From positions 1-43,187 of the IMG/VR virus record IMGVR_UViG_3300025759_000186: a DNA stretch of 43,187 nt, one strand, 5' to 3'. The DNA comes from a virus. Positions 6,777 through 17,051 of this stretch are shown here, piece after piece. A program made the position numbers and the translations under genes. The notes under the pieces are model-generated. The model was not told where the DNA came from. It was given only the letters and a program-made list of their open reading frames with translations, and ran no database searches. Position 1 is the stretch's first letter; each line of letters starts with the position of its first letter.

Positions 6777-9160
6777 TGGCTCGTGAAGACATCGTGATCT
6801 CGATCCGGACTGTGGGAGCCGGAAAAGCCCGAAAGGACATCGTCGGCGTCGGAACTTCCGCGACAGCCGCCGCGAAAGGTGTCCGGCTTATGAACGCCGC
6901 GATCGGCATCTTCGCAGGGGCGCAAGTCCTTCGTGGGATCGTCTCCATGGCGGACGCCTTCACCACCATCCAGAACAGGATCAGGGTCCTCGTCGACACA
7001 GAGATCGAGCTTGTGGGCGTGACGAAAGAGCTGTTCGACATATCACAGTCGACCCGAACCAGTTTTGAGGGGACGGCTGACGTCTACGCCCGGACCGCGC
7101 TGGCGGCGAAGGAGCTGGGCGTCTCCCAAAGGCAAGTCCTCGACTTCACGAAGAGCCTGAACCAAGCGGTCGTCATCGGCGGCTCGACGGCGGCTGAAGC
7201 GACGAACGCCATGATCCAGCTGTCTCAGGGTCTCGCCTCTGGGGCGCTCCGTGGCGACGAACTCCGCTCCGTCCTCGAACAGCTCCCGGTCGTCGCCGAT
7301 GTCATCGCGAAGGAACTGAACGTCACTCGCGGAGAACTCCGCGAGATGGGCTTCCAAGGCAAGATCACCTCTGACATCATCCTCAAAGCCTTCGCGAACG
7401 CCCGGGAAGAGCTGGAAGAGCGGTTCGGGAAGACTATCCCGACGATCGCCCAAGGCTTCCAAGTTCTCCGGAACGCGACGACGCTGGCGATCGGCGAGTT
7501 CGCGACAGGCTCCGGCGTGGCTGAAGCCTTCGCCCGGACGCTGATCTTCCTCGGAGAGAACATGGACACCATCCTCCGGACAATCTCGTCTCTGGTCATC
7601 GCTCTGACCCTTCTCTCTGGGCCAGCCGTGATCGGTCGCGTGATCATCGGGATCAAGACACTGACGGCGCTGATGATCGCCAACCCCTTCGGCGCGTTCA
7701 TCGCCGCGATCTCCGCCGCGATCGGAATTCTGGTCTCCTTCGGGGACAAGATCAACATCTTCGGCTCCGGCGTCGTCACCGTCGCGGATGTGATCCGTGC
7801 GACCTTCGTCGAGGTCGGGATGATCTTCGCCCAGCTGGCAGCGATCGCCGGTGAAGCCTTCAGCTCTATTCTCGGAAGTTCCGACCAAGCTGTCGAAGGC
7901 ATGGTCAAAGGCTTCGGTGGTCTTCTCCGTATCATCGCCACGATCTGGGACGGCTTCGTCGGGATCATCGCTGGCGGTATCCTCGCGGCGGCTGTCGCAT
8001 GGGACAACTTCACGACCGGGGTCGCCAACGTCTGGGAGAAGCTGATCTCGTTCCTCGCGAACAAGTGGCGCGACTTCCTGAACCTATTCATCAAAGGCTA
8101 CAACGCCGTCGCGTCCGTCTTCGGAGGCGATAGCATCGAGCTTTTCGACGAACGGGTCGCAGAAACCCAAGGGACCAAGTTCGGCGCGACGGTCGGCGAA
8201 GGCTTCAACGCTGGCTTCAGCGCTGCGACCCAAGCGAACGACCTCCTTGATCGGATCGAGACCCGGAGCGGGGAGATCGCCGCGAAACGTGTCGAGCAAG
8301 CCGCCGCGTCGGCGGAGCAAGCCGCGAAGCTGGAGGAACTCCTGAACCGGATCGGCGAGAAGGCTCCGACCGGAGCTGGTGGTGGTTCTGGCAGCGCGAG
8401 CGAAACTGTCAACCGACTGAAGGCGCTCTACACTGAAGTCACCGGCGACCTCGATGGGCTTATCCAAAAACAGGCGGACCTGAACACCCTCTTCGAGAGT
8501 GGCGCGATCAGCGCTGAACAATTCGCCGCCGCCATGCGGAACATCAACGTCGAAGTGTCAGCTCTCGACAACACCTTCTCCGGTGGGATCGCCAACGGGA
8601 TCGACCAGATCATCGCCCGGGCGAACGACCTCGGGTCCACGATGTCAGACTTCGTCGTCGGAGCGTTCGACAAAGCCTCCGACGCTATTGTCGAGTTCGC
8701 CAAGACCGGCAAGTTCAACGTCCGGGAATTCTTCTCGGACCTCTTCGCCCAACTCCTGAAGCTCGCCACGGATCAGCTCTTCGCGTCACTCCTTGGAGGT
8801 CTCTTCCCCGGCGGTGGCGCTGGTGGTCTCTTCGGTGGCGGCGGCGGTGGTATCGGAGGTCTTTTAGGCTTCGCGACCGGCGGCACCGCCATGGTCGGCG
8901 GTAACGGTGGCACGGACAGCCAGCTCGTCGCCTTCAAGGCAACCCCCGGCGAGCGGGTCAACGTGGAGACACCAGCCCAACAACGAGCGAACGGCGGCGG
9001 CTCCCAGCCTATTATCGTCCAGCAAGCTCCCCCGAACGTCGTCGTCAACGTCGGCGGACAGGAGATCGCGGACGCTCTGTCTGGAGCGGAGGGCGACGTG
9101 TTCTTCACCTCCGCCGCTGAACGCAACAAGAAAGCGGTCAAGGGAATTCTTGGATCATGA
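6776..9160 (+). CDS. Tape measure protein
   Basis: 794 aa. Residues about 55-230 carry the tape-measure N-terminal domain pattern (ADAFTTIQNRIRVL, ELGVSQRQVLDFTKSLNQA, GALRGDELRSVLEQLP). Hydrophobic helices follow at about 260-430, then a helical region (about 470-640). The Gly-rich C-terminus (LFGGGGGGIGGLLGFATGG, then LVAFKATPGERV) resembles the end of lambda gpH. The protein sets tail length; at about 1.5 angstrom per residue, 794 aa predicts a tail near 120 nm, a rule-of-thumb inference. It starts on the upstream stop (TAATG) and overlaps the next gene by four bases. Confidence 0.9.
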   Translation: MAREDIVISIRTVGAGKARKDIVGVGTSATAAAKGVRLMNAAIGIFAGAQVLRGIVSMADAFTTIQNRIRVLVDTEIELVGVTKELFDISQSTRTSFEGTADVYARTALAAKELGVSQRQVLDFTKSLNQAVVIGGSTAAEATNAMIQLSQGLASGALRGDELRSVLEQLPVVADVIAKELNVTRGELREMGFQGKITSDIILKAFANAREELEERFGKTIPTIAQGFQVLRNATTLAIGEFATGSGVAEAFARTLIFLGENMDTILRTISSLVIALTLLSGPAVIGRVIIGIKTLTALMIANPFGAFIAAISAAIGILVSFGDKINIFGSGVVTVADVIRATFVEVGMIFAQLAAIAGEAFSSILGSSDQAVEGMVKGFGGLLRIIATIWDGFVGIIAGGILAAAVAWDNFTTGVANVWEKLISFLANKWRDFLNLFIKGYNAVASVFGGDSIELFDERVAETQGTKFGATVGEGFNAGFSAATQANDLLDRIETRSGEIAAKRVEQAAASAEQAAKLEELLNRIGEKAPTGAGGGSGSASETVNRLKALYTEVTGDLDGLIQKQADLNTLFESGAISAEQFAAAMRNINVEVSALDNTFSGGIANGIDQIIARANDLGSTMSDFVVGAFDKASDAIVEFAKTGKFNVREFFSDLFAQLLKLATDQLFASLLGGLFPGGGAGGLFGGGGGGIGGLLGFATGGTAMVGGNGGTDSQLVAFKATPGERVNVETPAQQRANGGGSQPIIVQQAPPNVVVNVGGQEIADALSGAEGDVFFTSAAERNKKAVKGILGS

Positions 9161-10290
9161 GCATCGGCATAATCCCGGACCTCGGACTGGTCGAAGTCTG
9201 GCTCTTTCAGACTGATGTCATATCCACTTGGAACGGAACGGAGAGCCGGATGTCTCTCCGACCCAAGCCGCGCGTTCAACAGAGGGGTAAGTTCGCCGCT
9301 CTGGAGCAAGACGAGCGCCGGGACATCTTGGCGCTTCTGGCGACTGATCTGGTGAACCCGAACACCGTCCCCCTGTGGGCTTGGAGTTCCAAGCTGACAG
9401 CCGATCAGACCGCAGGGAACACGGCGATCTCCGCCGACACGACGCTGATGTCGCTGGCGAACGGCGACTACGTCGTCCTCGTGAACCCAGCAACAAGGGC
9501 AACAGAGACGAACACCGTCTCGAACGTGACAGACACCGGCTTCGATCTCGACACCGTCCTGACCCAGAACGTCACGACCGGCTGGTTCGCGATCAAGGCG
9601 ATGGTGGGTCTCTGGGAGAACAAGCGGACGCTGGGATGGTCGACCGTCACCGGCGACTATGAATTCCAGCTCGACAGCTGGGTCGATCCGATCGTCCAGC
9701 GGACCGGCACAGCCGCCGCCCTGAACACCCTGAACAGCCTCCCGATCCTCGAACGGACCGTTCTGGCTGGAGCTGGGGAGGAACCGGAGTTCCCTCGGGA
9801 CGTCATCGACTACGGCGGCGCGAGGGTCATCGCGACCAGATACAGCAACATCAGACGAGGATCGCGAGCCGCCTTCCTTGTCGATCGGGCTGACAGCGAC
9901 GACATCGACTACTGGAGGCTCTTCCTTGACACCGTCAAGGGGAACTGGAAGGCGTTTCTCCTGTCGACCCAGCTGGAGGACCTGACCGTCTCCGGGAGCC
10001 TGACCCAAGGCTCGTCGACCTTCATAGTCAACGAGGCTCCTCTGGACTTCGCGACCTACCACTACATCGAGATCGTCTACAGCGACGGGACGTCGTCGAA
10101 CCACCAGATCACGAACATCGCGGGAGGGACGTTGACTGTCTCCCCGGCGATCCCCTCCGATCCCAAGGTTGCGAATGTGGACCGGATAAGCTACCTCTTG
10201 AAGCGAAGAATGGCTGACCGATGCGAGTGGAAGCACAACGGGACCAAGTCGATCCTGTCGTTCACGGTGATGACGACGAACGACGGATAG
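9157..10290 (+). CDS. Minor tail protein (distal-tail position)
   Basis: 377 aa, ATGA overlap with the tape measure gene. Beta-rich, with an N-terminal strand pattern (IPDLGLVEVWLFQTDVISTW) and two similarly organised halves (SSKLTADQTAGNTAISADTT versus STQLEDLTVSGSLTQGSSTF), suggesting an internal duplication. Following the tape measure and preceding a DUF2163-type protein, it takes the place of the distal tail protein in gene-transfer-agent-like and alphaproteobacterial siphophage tails. The family name cannot be fixed by eye. Confidence 0.65.
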   Translation: MSIGIIPDLGLVEVWLFQTDVISTWNGTESRMSLRPKPRVQQRGKFAALEQDERRDILALLATDLVNPNTVPLWAWSSKLTADQTAGNTAISADTTLMSLANGDYVVLVNPATRATETNTVSNVTDTGFDLDTVLTQNVTTGWFAIKAMVGLWENKRTLGWSTVTGDYEFQLDSWVDPIVQRTGTAAALNTLNSLPILERTVLAGAGEEPEFPRDVIDYGGARVIATRYSNIRRGSRAAFLVDRADSDDIDYWRLFLDTVKGNWKAFLLSTQLEDLTVSGSLTQGSSTFIVNEAPLDFATYHYIEIVYSDGTSSNHQITNIAGGTLTVSPAIPSDPKVANVDRISYLLKRRMADRCEWKHNGTKSILSFTVMTTNDG

Positions 10291-10305
10291 AAAGGAGGCG
10301 AACCG

Positions 10306-11124
10306 ATGGCGGTTCTGACGACAGAACAATCAACACAGGACGGCGCTCCGATCGAGCTGTTCCGGTTCGTGGGGACTTATACGACATACTACCGGACGAG
10401 CGCTCCCGAAAGCATCACGAACACGGAGGCGACATGGGTCGCCAATGCGATCAAGCGGTCCGAGTTCGAAGAGGGAACCCAAGAGGACGACGATCTGACG
10501 ATCGACATCGAGATGCCAGCGTCGGACCAGATGGTCACGGACTATTGCATCAACGTCCCTCCGCCGGGTCTGGCTCTCCAGATACTCCGGGTTCACCGCA
10601 ACGACATGAACGACGCCCTGACCCTGTGGGACGGGGAGGTCGTGTCGTGGACGATCAAGGGCCGGACCGCGAAGTGTCGCGTCCCGTCGCTCTTCTCCTA
10701 CATCTTCAATAAGCCGCTCCCTCGGATCAAGTATCAGGGACCTTGCAATCATGTCCTCGGGGATAGGTTTTGCAAGGTTGACATGACGACGGTCGACAAC
10801 AATCAGGACACGACGATCTCCACGATCGTCGACAACGTGGTCACGATCGCCGACACCTCTGTCTTCGCCGATGACGAGTGTGTGGGCGGAAGCATGATCG
10901 CCGCAAGCGAACAGCGGATGATCGTTTCGAACACCGGGACCTCCTTCACCCTTGCGTCCCCGTTCTCACCCAACGTCGCGGCGCTGGACGCCGTCTCCGT
11001 CCGTCGTGGATGCAACCACCAGCTGACAAACGGCGGGCATTGCATCGACCGCTATTCAAACGGGAGCAACTACGGCGGCTTCCCATACGTCCCGACCAGA
11101 AACCCATTCCAAACGAGGCTCTAA
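10306..11124 (+). CDS. DUF2163 / BR0599-type minor tail protein
   Basis: 272 aa, excellent RBS (AAAGGAGG before ATG 10306). The first part (PIELFRFVGTYTTYYRTSAP, ITNTEATWVANAIKRSEF, LTIDIEMPASDQMV) matches the DUF2163 pattern of gene-transfer-agent and siphophage tail-tip proteins. The second has spaced cysteines (GPCNHVLGDRFC, then RRGCNHQLTNGGHCIDRYSN) typical of the phage BR0599 segment, perhaps metal- or cluster-binding as in lambda gpL. It ends on a PTRNPFQTRL tail one base before the next start. Confidence 0.75.
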   Translation: MAVLTTEQSTQDGAPIELFRFVGTYTTYYRTSAPESITNTEATWVANAIKRSEFEEGTQEDDDLTIDIEMPASDQMVTDYCINVPPPGLALQILRVHRNDMNDALTLWDGEVVSWTIKGRTAKCRVPSLFSYIFNKPLPRIKYQGPCNHVLGDRFCKVDMTTVDNNQDTTISTIVDNVVTIADTSVFADDECVGGSMIAASEQRMIVSNTGTSFTLASPFSPNVAALDAVSVRRGCNHQLTNGGHCIDRYSNGSNYGGFPYVPTRNPFQTRL

Positions 11125-14100
11125 ATGATCTGGACGCAACTAGCTCTATTCGCAGTCTCCTTCATCCTGACCGCTCTTCTGGCTCCGAAGCCGGAGTTCG
11201 AGAACGCACGTCCGGACGAGCTGGACCCGGAGAACTTTCCCCGGGCGACGGAAGACGCGCCTGTCCCGTTACTATTCGGTTGCGCACGGATCAAGGGACC
11301 GAACACCCTGTGGTATGGGGATTATGTCGCCGACCCGATCACGAAGAAACAGAAGACGGGTCTGTTCTCGTCGACGAACGTCATCATCGGGCATAAATAC
11401 TATCTAACCCTCGATATGGGCTTGTGTCTCGGACCGGCGTTCATCAAGCAAATCTACATCGACAGCGAGCCGGTCGCTCCCGGGATCACGTCGGTCGTCG
11501 ACGAAGACATTGAACTCTATGGTGACCCCGTCACGGGAGGCATAAACTCGACGCAGACGCCACCGGAGACAGGGCCGGGGACCTATCCTTGGATCACGAG
11601 CTTCGACGCCGTGTCAGATAGTAGTCCGGAATATTACAACCTCGTCACGGACCTCGGTTTCGCAGCTGAAGCGATCGACAATGGACTTTATGGGGCATAC
11701 GCCGCGCAACAGCCAGCCCACGGGACAGGAAGCGGCCTGTTTCTCCCTACGACCGGGACGTTCTGGTTCCAGATGCGTTTCTATGCTGGAGACAACGGAA
11801 CAGGGGGAGAATTCGTCTCTGAACGTCTTCAGCTGAATTCGTATGAAATCCTCGTCACTTCCTCCGGATCGTTCGTGGACGGAGCGCTTCAAGAGCTGAC
11901 GAAGACGCAAATCCCAGCCGGGACGCGGTCCATCGGCATCATCAGCTTCACAAACATGCAATACCCTGTGACCGACGAGCAACTGATCAAGAACCACGTT
12001 TTCCGTGTCACCGGAAAAGCTATTCAATACGATGAACAGTATTTTGACATAAACGAGCCGGAGCTGTTCGGCGGGAACGAGAGCGGCGGCGGCTGGATCG
12101 GGGACGTGTCGTTCTATGCTGGCATCGAGACCCAGCCTGTCGATCCGGACGTCGAAGCGAGCATCGGAGCCGGTCTGGTCCCAGCCTACAACGGGGTCTC
12201 CCACGTCGTGTTCCCCAACAACTACATCGGAGAGACGCCAAGTCTCCGAAAGACTGAATTCCTGATGGGGTCCTATACCGATTATTTGACCAACGGGAAC
12301 GCCGGACAGTGTTCCGCGTTGAACGAGGAAGACGCCTCCGCAGCGGAGACGCTCTATCGGGCGATCGTCGACGACTGGACAGGGATGGACATCGACCCGA
12401 CGAAGCTGAACTTGACGACCTTCACCGACGCGGACATAACGCTCCAAAGTGAGAACCATGGCGTCTCCGGGGTCGTCTCTTCCCCACAGGAAGGCAAGAA
12501 GACGCTTCGGGAAATCCTCCGCCAGATCGACGGGGTCCTCGCAGAGAACGCAAGCGGAGAGATCGAGCTTCGCTTGATCCGTGACGACTATGTCGCCGCC
12601 TCCCTTCCGGTCTACGACGAGGACGACATCGAAGAGATCGTGAGCTATCAGCGGACCTCTTGGGCGGATGTGATCTCAGAGGTCAAGGTCTCCTACAGCC
12701 AGCGCGATCAGGAAAGCTCGAAGGTTGCGGTCGAACAGAACCCGGCGACCCTTTCCATGGTGGGCCGGAAGACGGTGGAGCTGTCGTTCCCATTCTGCTA
12801 TCGCTCCGAAACAGCCCAAGAGCTGGCGGCGCGTGAATTGTCCCGCCTGTCGGTCCCTCTGATCCGGATGTCGGTCAAGATGAACCGCAACGCCTACGGA
12901 ATTCTCGTCGGAGACGTGATCAAGATCACCTTCCCAGAGATGGGGATCACGGAGCTGATCATGCGGGTCCAGAAGACAAGCCTCGGATTGCTGGACAACA
13001 ACATCATCACGCTGGAACTCGTTCAGGACATCTATGCGGTGAACACGGCGGTCTTCTCGACACCGGTCGACACCGGCTGGGTCGACAGTCGTCCGACACC
13101 GGTCACGATCCCGAACCAAGAGGTCGTCGAGATGCCCTACTTCTTCAGCTCGACGCTGGAGGAACCGGTCTCCGACGGCTACGCCGTCGCGATCCCGTTC
13201 GCGGAGAAGCCGCAGACGGCCTCCGGGTCCTACACGTTCGTCCACGACGCGACGGTCCCTGTCGTCGACGCCTCGGAGCTTGGCTTCGTGGACCCTGTCG
13301 ACATCGTCTATCCACTCCAAGGCGACATCGTCACAGCCTACAGCGATGAGGAAGGCTACTCGACCGGGACGGACACCACGACCGGGATCGTCATCCAGAA
13401 CGTGATCGGTCAGGCAGACGACATCCCTGTCGCAGCAACAGCGGCGGAGATCGCTACCGGCGGAGCCGGTCTGATCTACGCGAACGGCGAGTGGATGGGC
13501 TACGAGACAGTCACCGACAACCTCGACGGGACCTACACCATCGGGAACATCCACAGGGGCCTTCTCGGGACCCAGCCTGTCGCCCACACGGTCGACAGTT
13601 CGCTCTGGTTCCTGAACCCTGACCTCTTGGGCGCTGGAGCTTCGGCTGACGCTATCTTGGACAGCGGCTCGATCTGGTCGGTCATGCTCGACCGGACCGG
13701 CGCTGTCCGTCGATCCCCGGAGGCGGAGACAGCGGCGGAGACGACCTTGAACGAGCTGGCGGATCGCCCGCTTCGACCTCGCGATCTCCAGCTGGACAGC
13801 GTCCGGACATTGGACCACGACTTCGCCTCCGATCCGTCGGTGTCGGTCAGCTGGGTCAGCTCAAATCGGGCGGCGACATCCATCCCAGACGAGGACGACG
13901 CGACGGAGACGCCTGACCAGACGGAGACCTACGACATCGAGGTCTGGATCGACGGAGTGGACGAGAGTGTGACATATGGTGTCACAGGCGCTTCGTCTCC
14001 ACAGGTCGTCGATGTGACCGGCGTGACTGGCTCGACCGTCGAGATCAGGGTCTACAGCCGGAGAACTGTTGGCAACTTGGCGACTTCGGCCTATTATGCG

Positions 14101-14235
14101 TTTGCGCGAGGAAAACTTGACACTCTCGAACTCGTGTCCGGCGACATGGTCGACACGGCTGGCGACTACCTTCTAACCTCCGGCGACGAACAGTCCGGGA
14201 CCGACGGCATCAAAATGAGCGGAGACGAGGCTTAA
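11125..14235 (+). CDS. Tail tip / host-specificity protein (J-like)
   Basis: 1036 aa, the largest gene here. An N-terminal hydrophobic segment (LALFAVSFILTALLAPKP) is followed by PVPLLFGCARIKGPNTLWYGDY, a pattern found at the start of many phage tail-hub proteins. The middle (about 450-640: QIDGVLAENASGEIELRLIR, TSWADVISEVKVSYSQRD, QELAARELSRL) follows the hub fold of J-like proteins, and the C-terminal third (about 640-1036) is beta-rich with fibronectin-like segments. It should form the central tip that contacts the cell envelope. It is followed by fibre-like genes. Confidence 0.8.
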   Translation: MIWTQLALFAVSFILTALLAPKPEFENARPDELDPENFPRATEDAPVPLLFGCARIKGPNTLWYGDYVADPITKKQKTGLFSSTNVIIGHKYYLTLDMGLCLGPAFIKQIYIDSEPVAPGITSVVDEDIELYGDPVTGGINSTQTPPETGPGTYPWITSFDAVSDSSPEYYNLVTDLGFAAEAIDNGLYGAYAAQQPAHGTGSGLFLPTTGTFWFQMRFYAGDNGTGGEFVSERLQLNSYEILVTSSGSFVDGALQELTKTQIPAGTRSIGIISFTNMQYPVTDEQLIKNHVFRVTGKAIQYDEQYFDINEPELFGGNESGGGWIGDVSFYAGIETQPVDPDVEASIGAGLVPAYNGVSHVVFPNNYIGETPSLRKTEFLMGSYTDYLTNGNAGQCSALNEEDASAAETLYRAIVDDWTGMDIDPTKLNLTTFTDADITLQSENHGVSGVVSSPQEGKKTLREILRQIDGVLAENASGEIELRLIRDDYVAASLPVYDEDDIEEIVSYQRTSWADVISEVKVSYSQRDQESSKVAVEQNPATLSMVGRKTVELSFPFCYRSETAQELAARELSRLSVPLIRMSVKMNRNAYGILVGDVIKITFPEMGITELIMRVQKTSLGLLDNNIITLELVQDIYAVNTAVFSTPVDTGWVDSRPTPVTIPNQEVVEMPYFFSSTLEEPVSDGYAVAIPFAEKPQTASGSYTFVHDATVPVVDASELGFVDPVDIVYPLQGDIVTAYSDEEGYSTGTDTTTGIVIQNVIGQADDIPVAATAAEIATGGAGLIYANGEWMGYETVTDNLDGTYTIGNIHRGLLGTQPVAHTVDSSLWFLNPDLLGAGASADAILDSGSIWSVMLDRTGAVRRSPEAETAAETTLNELADRPLRPRDLQLDSVRTLDHDFASDPSVSVSWVSSNRAATSIPDEDDATETPDQTETYDIEVWIDGVDESVTYGVTGASSPQVVDVTGVTGSTVEIRVYSRRTVGNLATSAYYAFARGKLDTLELVSGDMVDTAGDYLLTSGDEQSGTDGIKMSGDEA

Positions 14236-14236
14236 C

Positions 14237-15745
14237 ATGGCAAACAAACAAATCAGCGACCTCACGACGGCGACCTTGCCGCTCGATGGGACAGAGCAAG
14301 CCCACTTTAAACAGGGCGCGAACAGCCGCGAGATCAACCTGTCGGAGATCAGAGACTTCATCGGGAAGGGTCCACTGGCCCAAGGTCTGGGCCATGCCAA
14401 GTTCACCCAGCCGGGGAACGTCTTCACAGCCTACAACAGCGGGACGCCAGTCTCGAACGCCTTCGACGCGGCGACGGGACACTGGCTGATCGAACACCTC
14501 CCGGACGACGAGATGTCCGCCGCTCTGGCGACAGTCGCGGCTGGCGACTTCGACAAGGTCTTCGCCGTCTCTGCGAAGACGTTCCAAGATGACACGGCAT
14601 CGGCGAAGAACACGATCGGCGTGATGGTCTCGGATGGTGTCGACAGCATCACGTGGGAACTGACAGACGTGATCGCTCCCACTTGGGAGGAAAACTATCG
14701 CGGGACCGATCGGTTCACATTCGGCTCGAACAACGCGAACGTGACGATGGACGGCTCCGGTCCGTTGCCTTTCGACACCCTGATCTGGTTCCGTGTGACG
14801 AGGGTCACGTCGGCGATCACGTTCTACGTCTCCCACAACGGCTTCGACTGGGACACGATCTTCACCAGCACAGACACAGCGAACAGCATGTCCTCCGTTT
14901 TGGAGGTCGGTGTCTTCATGAACACAGACAACGGCACGGACACGAACCCACAGTTCCTTCGCGTCGTCGGATATGACGACGGTCCACAAGCCGAAGCCAA
15001 GACCGGCGGCGGGGCGCTCCCTGTCGCGTTCAAGGGCGTTCGCGCCGGATTGACAGGAAACGTCGTCTCTGGCAGTGGCGTGTCGAACAGCATCTTGACC
15101 TTTAATGATGTATCGAGCTTTAACGCCTTCGATCCCGACAGCGTTATCAATGGATCAGGTCAGATCGTGGTTCCGTCATCATGGGACGGGAAATATGCGG
15201 TTTTCGATCTTCAGCTCGCGTTCAGTGGGACAGTCGAAGATGGTAAGGCGATGATCGCGGTCGATGGATCGCTCGCGGCGGAAACTTGGTACGATGACAG
15301 CTTCACATGGCATTGCACGACCGGACCAATCCTGTTGACCGCTGGCATGGTCATTCGCGCTCAGTACGATTGCACGACCGCCCACACACTTCAAGACAGC
15401 CGGATAACGTGGTTCTCCGGATACGTCATCGAAACCTCCGAAGACGCCTTCGACTATGTCGAGGACACAGGCACGAGCCGGACCCTGACCGGGGCAGACT
15501 TCAAGGGCAACCGGACGGTGGAGCTGAACAACGCCTCCGCGATCACCGTGACACTGAACACCGGTCTCGATGCTCCCGGTCCGTTGACGATCATTCAAGG
15601 CGGCGCTGGGGTCATCACGATCTCCGGGACAGCCACGATCGAGAGCAACGGATCGCTGGTCTCGTCTGGTGGGCAGAACACCGCGATGACCCTGATCCCG
15701 TCGAACACGACTGACACTTACAAGCTGATCGGGACACTGGCCTAA
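14237..15745 (+). CDS. Tail fibre-like protein with lectin- and C1q-like domains
   Basis: 502 aa. Residues 1-40 (QISDLTTATLPLDGTEQAHF) are typical of a phage fibre attachment segment. Residues about 45-255 resemble a laminin-G/concanavalin-like beta sandwich (ITFYVSHNGFDWDTIF), and about 265-405 a C1q/TNF-type jelly roll (SWDGKYAVFDLQLAFSG). The last about 90 residues form a short beta repeat (FKGNRTVELNNASAITVTL). This modular plan suggests receptor or glycan binding at the tail tip. Domain names are from strand pattern only. The stop overlaps the next ATG. Confidence 0.65.
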   Translation: MANKQISDLTTATLPLDGTEQAHFKQGANSREINLSEIRDFIGKGPLAQGLGHAKFTQPGNVFTAYNSGTPVSNAFDAATGHWLIEHLPDDEMSAALATVAAGDFDKVFAVSAKTFQDDTASAKNTIGVMVSDGVDSITWELTDVIAPTWEENYRGTDRFTFGSNNANVTMDGSGPLPFDTLIWFRVTRVTSAITFYVSHNGFDWDTIFTSTDTANSMSSVLEVGVFMNTDNGTDTNPQFLRVVGYDDGPQAEAKTGGGALPVAFKGVRAGLTGNVVSGSGVSNSILTFNDVSSFNAFDPDSVINGSGQIVVPSSWDGKYAVFDLQLAFSGTVEDGKAMIAVDGSLAAETWYDDSFTWHCTTGPILLTAGMVIRAQYDCTTAHTLQDSRITWFSGYVIETSEDAFDYVEDTGTSRTLTGADFKGNRTVELNNASAITVTLNTGLDAPGPLTIIQGGAGVITISGTATIESNGSLVSSGGQNTAMTLIPSNTTDTYKLIGTLA

Positions 15746-16209
15746 TGCACAGAGCAATCGCCCCCGCCGTCATGATGCCTTCGGTCCACAAGGCGACGCC
15801 CGTGATCGAGTTTCTTGGAGGCTTCACAGTCATGAGGAACTCGGACTGGTCTTACACGACGGCTTCCGGGAACACGACGATCTCATGGAACGAGATCGTC
15901 TGGGACAGCGGCTTCAGCCTGTCGACACCCGTCACGACAGTCACCGCTCCGTCCGGGGCGCTCTACTGTCTCGCGACGGTGTCAGCTCGGAGAGACACTA
16001 TAGGGGCAGACTTCTATGAAGGTGGGTTTTGGCTGAACGGCTCAACTATCAAGGTTCGAAACACAAACGATAATGGGGACTATAACAAGTTCCACACCAC
16101 CCACCTGTTCCCGATCACCGACACCGACACGGTCGCGGCATGGTTCAATGCGAACGCGGACACCGCTCTTTCGTCCGGATCGTGGTTCTCAGCGAGGTTT
16201 TATAAGTAA
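15745..16209 (+). CDS. C1q-like jelly-roll structural protein
   Basis: 154 aa, starting on the stop of the preceding fibre gene. After a short linker the sequence follows a jelly-roll pattern (ITWNE-like strand NTTISWNEIVWDSGFS, then SGALYCLATVSARRD, and the final SGSWFSARFYK), like the C1q-type segment of its upstream neighbour. Probably a small trimeric tail-tip or fibre-tip protein. Bases 15990-16100 are somewhat AT-richer than their surroundings, as often seen in swapped receptor-binding genes. Confidence 0.6.
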   Translation: MHRAIAPAVMMPSVHKATPVIEFLGGFTVMRNSDWSYTTASGNTTISWNEIVWDSGFSLSTPVTTVTAPSGALYCLATVSARRDTIGADFYEGGFWLNGSTIKVRNTNDNGDYNKFHTTHLFPITDTDTVAAWFNANADTALSSGSWFSARFYK

Positions 16210-17051
16210 TGCCTACAGCTTCCATCCTGACAAAAACAAGCGACCAGACGGTCAGCTCTGGTTCAACCACCACCGTCGACGTGACTTGGCAGACAGAGAC
16301 GAAATATCTCGACGCCGACTTCGACTTCTTCGATGCTGGAACCTCGACCCGGAACCTGAACATCCCGACCTCGATGGATGGGATACTCTACGAGGTCTTC
16401 CTGTGGGTCGAAGACGACGTGAACGACTGGGGCGCTGGCAGCGGTGGATATTTTGGTCTTTTGTCTAGTGGTCTTGCGTCGACGACCTTCGACGACTGGG
16501 GCATCATGCAAGACATCGGGAGACCGGCGTTTGGAACAAGGTCTGGAATTGTCCCGGCGGACGCTTCCGGAGCTGACTGGTACACCCAAGCCAGAGAATT
16601 CCAAGCCGACACCATGAGCTTCAAATCCTCGAAGTGTCGCTTCGGTGTCCTCGCCGGGAACCCGGTCCCGCGCGCCATGGCGAGCGGTCGAACTGTCGGA
16701 TATTCGACCCCGACAAGCCTGACCGCGATGGCCTTGACTGAAGATGTCGACTTCGGCGACATCTACAACCCAGCGACAGGGGTCTACACAGCACCGGCGA
16801 GCGCCACATTGGCGATCGTGAATTGTAGCGGATATGTTACGTCCGGGACGTCAACGAGCGATGTTCAATATGTCCTCGAAATCGAAGGCGTCGAAAAGGC
16901 TCGCTTCAGACATGACGGATCGCTCCGTGGGTTCGGGCCGGGGACGTTCGGGATGATCGCAGTCTCGGGCGGAGACGAGGTCGTCGTGAAGATGATCGAC
17001 GCCGGTGGCGTCCGAACTGGCAACTTTGCCCACAGCGTGGAGTTTTACTAA
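16209..17051 (+). CDS. Putative receptor-binding protein, tandem beta domains
   Basis: 280 aa, overlapping start and stop with both neighbours by one base. The N-terminal about 150 residues (TKYLDADFDFFDAGTSTRNL onwards) and the C-terminal about 110 (GVYTAPASATLAIVNCSGYV to GNFAHSVEFY) each resemble a jelly roll. The second has the PASATLAI pattern common in C1q-like phage proteins. As the last gene before lysis it takes the usual place of a host-range protein. Function inferred from position. Confidence 0.6.
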   Translation: MPTASILTKTSDQTVSSGSTTTVDVTWQTETKYLDADFDFFDAGTSTRNLNIPTSMDGILYEVFLWVEDDVNDWGAGSGGYFGLLSSGLASTTFDDWGIMQDIGRPAFGTRSGIVPADASGADWYTQAREFQADTMSFKSSKCRFGVLAGNPVPRAMASGRTVGYSTPTSLTAMALTEDVDFGDIYNPATGVYTAPASATLAIVNCSGYVTSGTSTSDVQYVLEIEGVEKARFRHDGSLRGFGPGTFGMIAVSGGDEVVVKMIDAGGVRTGNFAHSVEFY

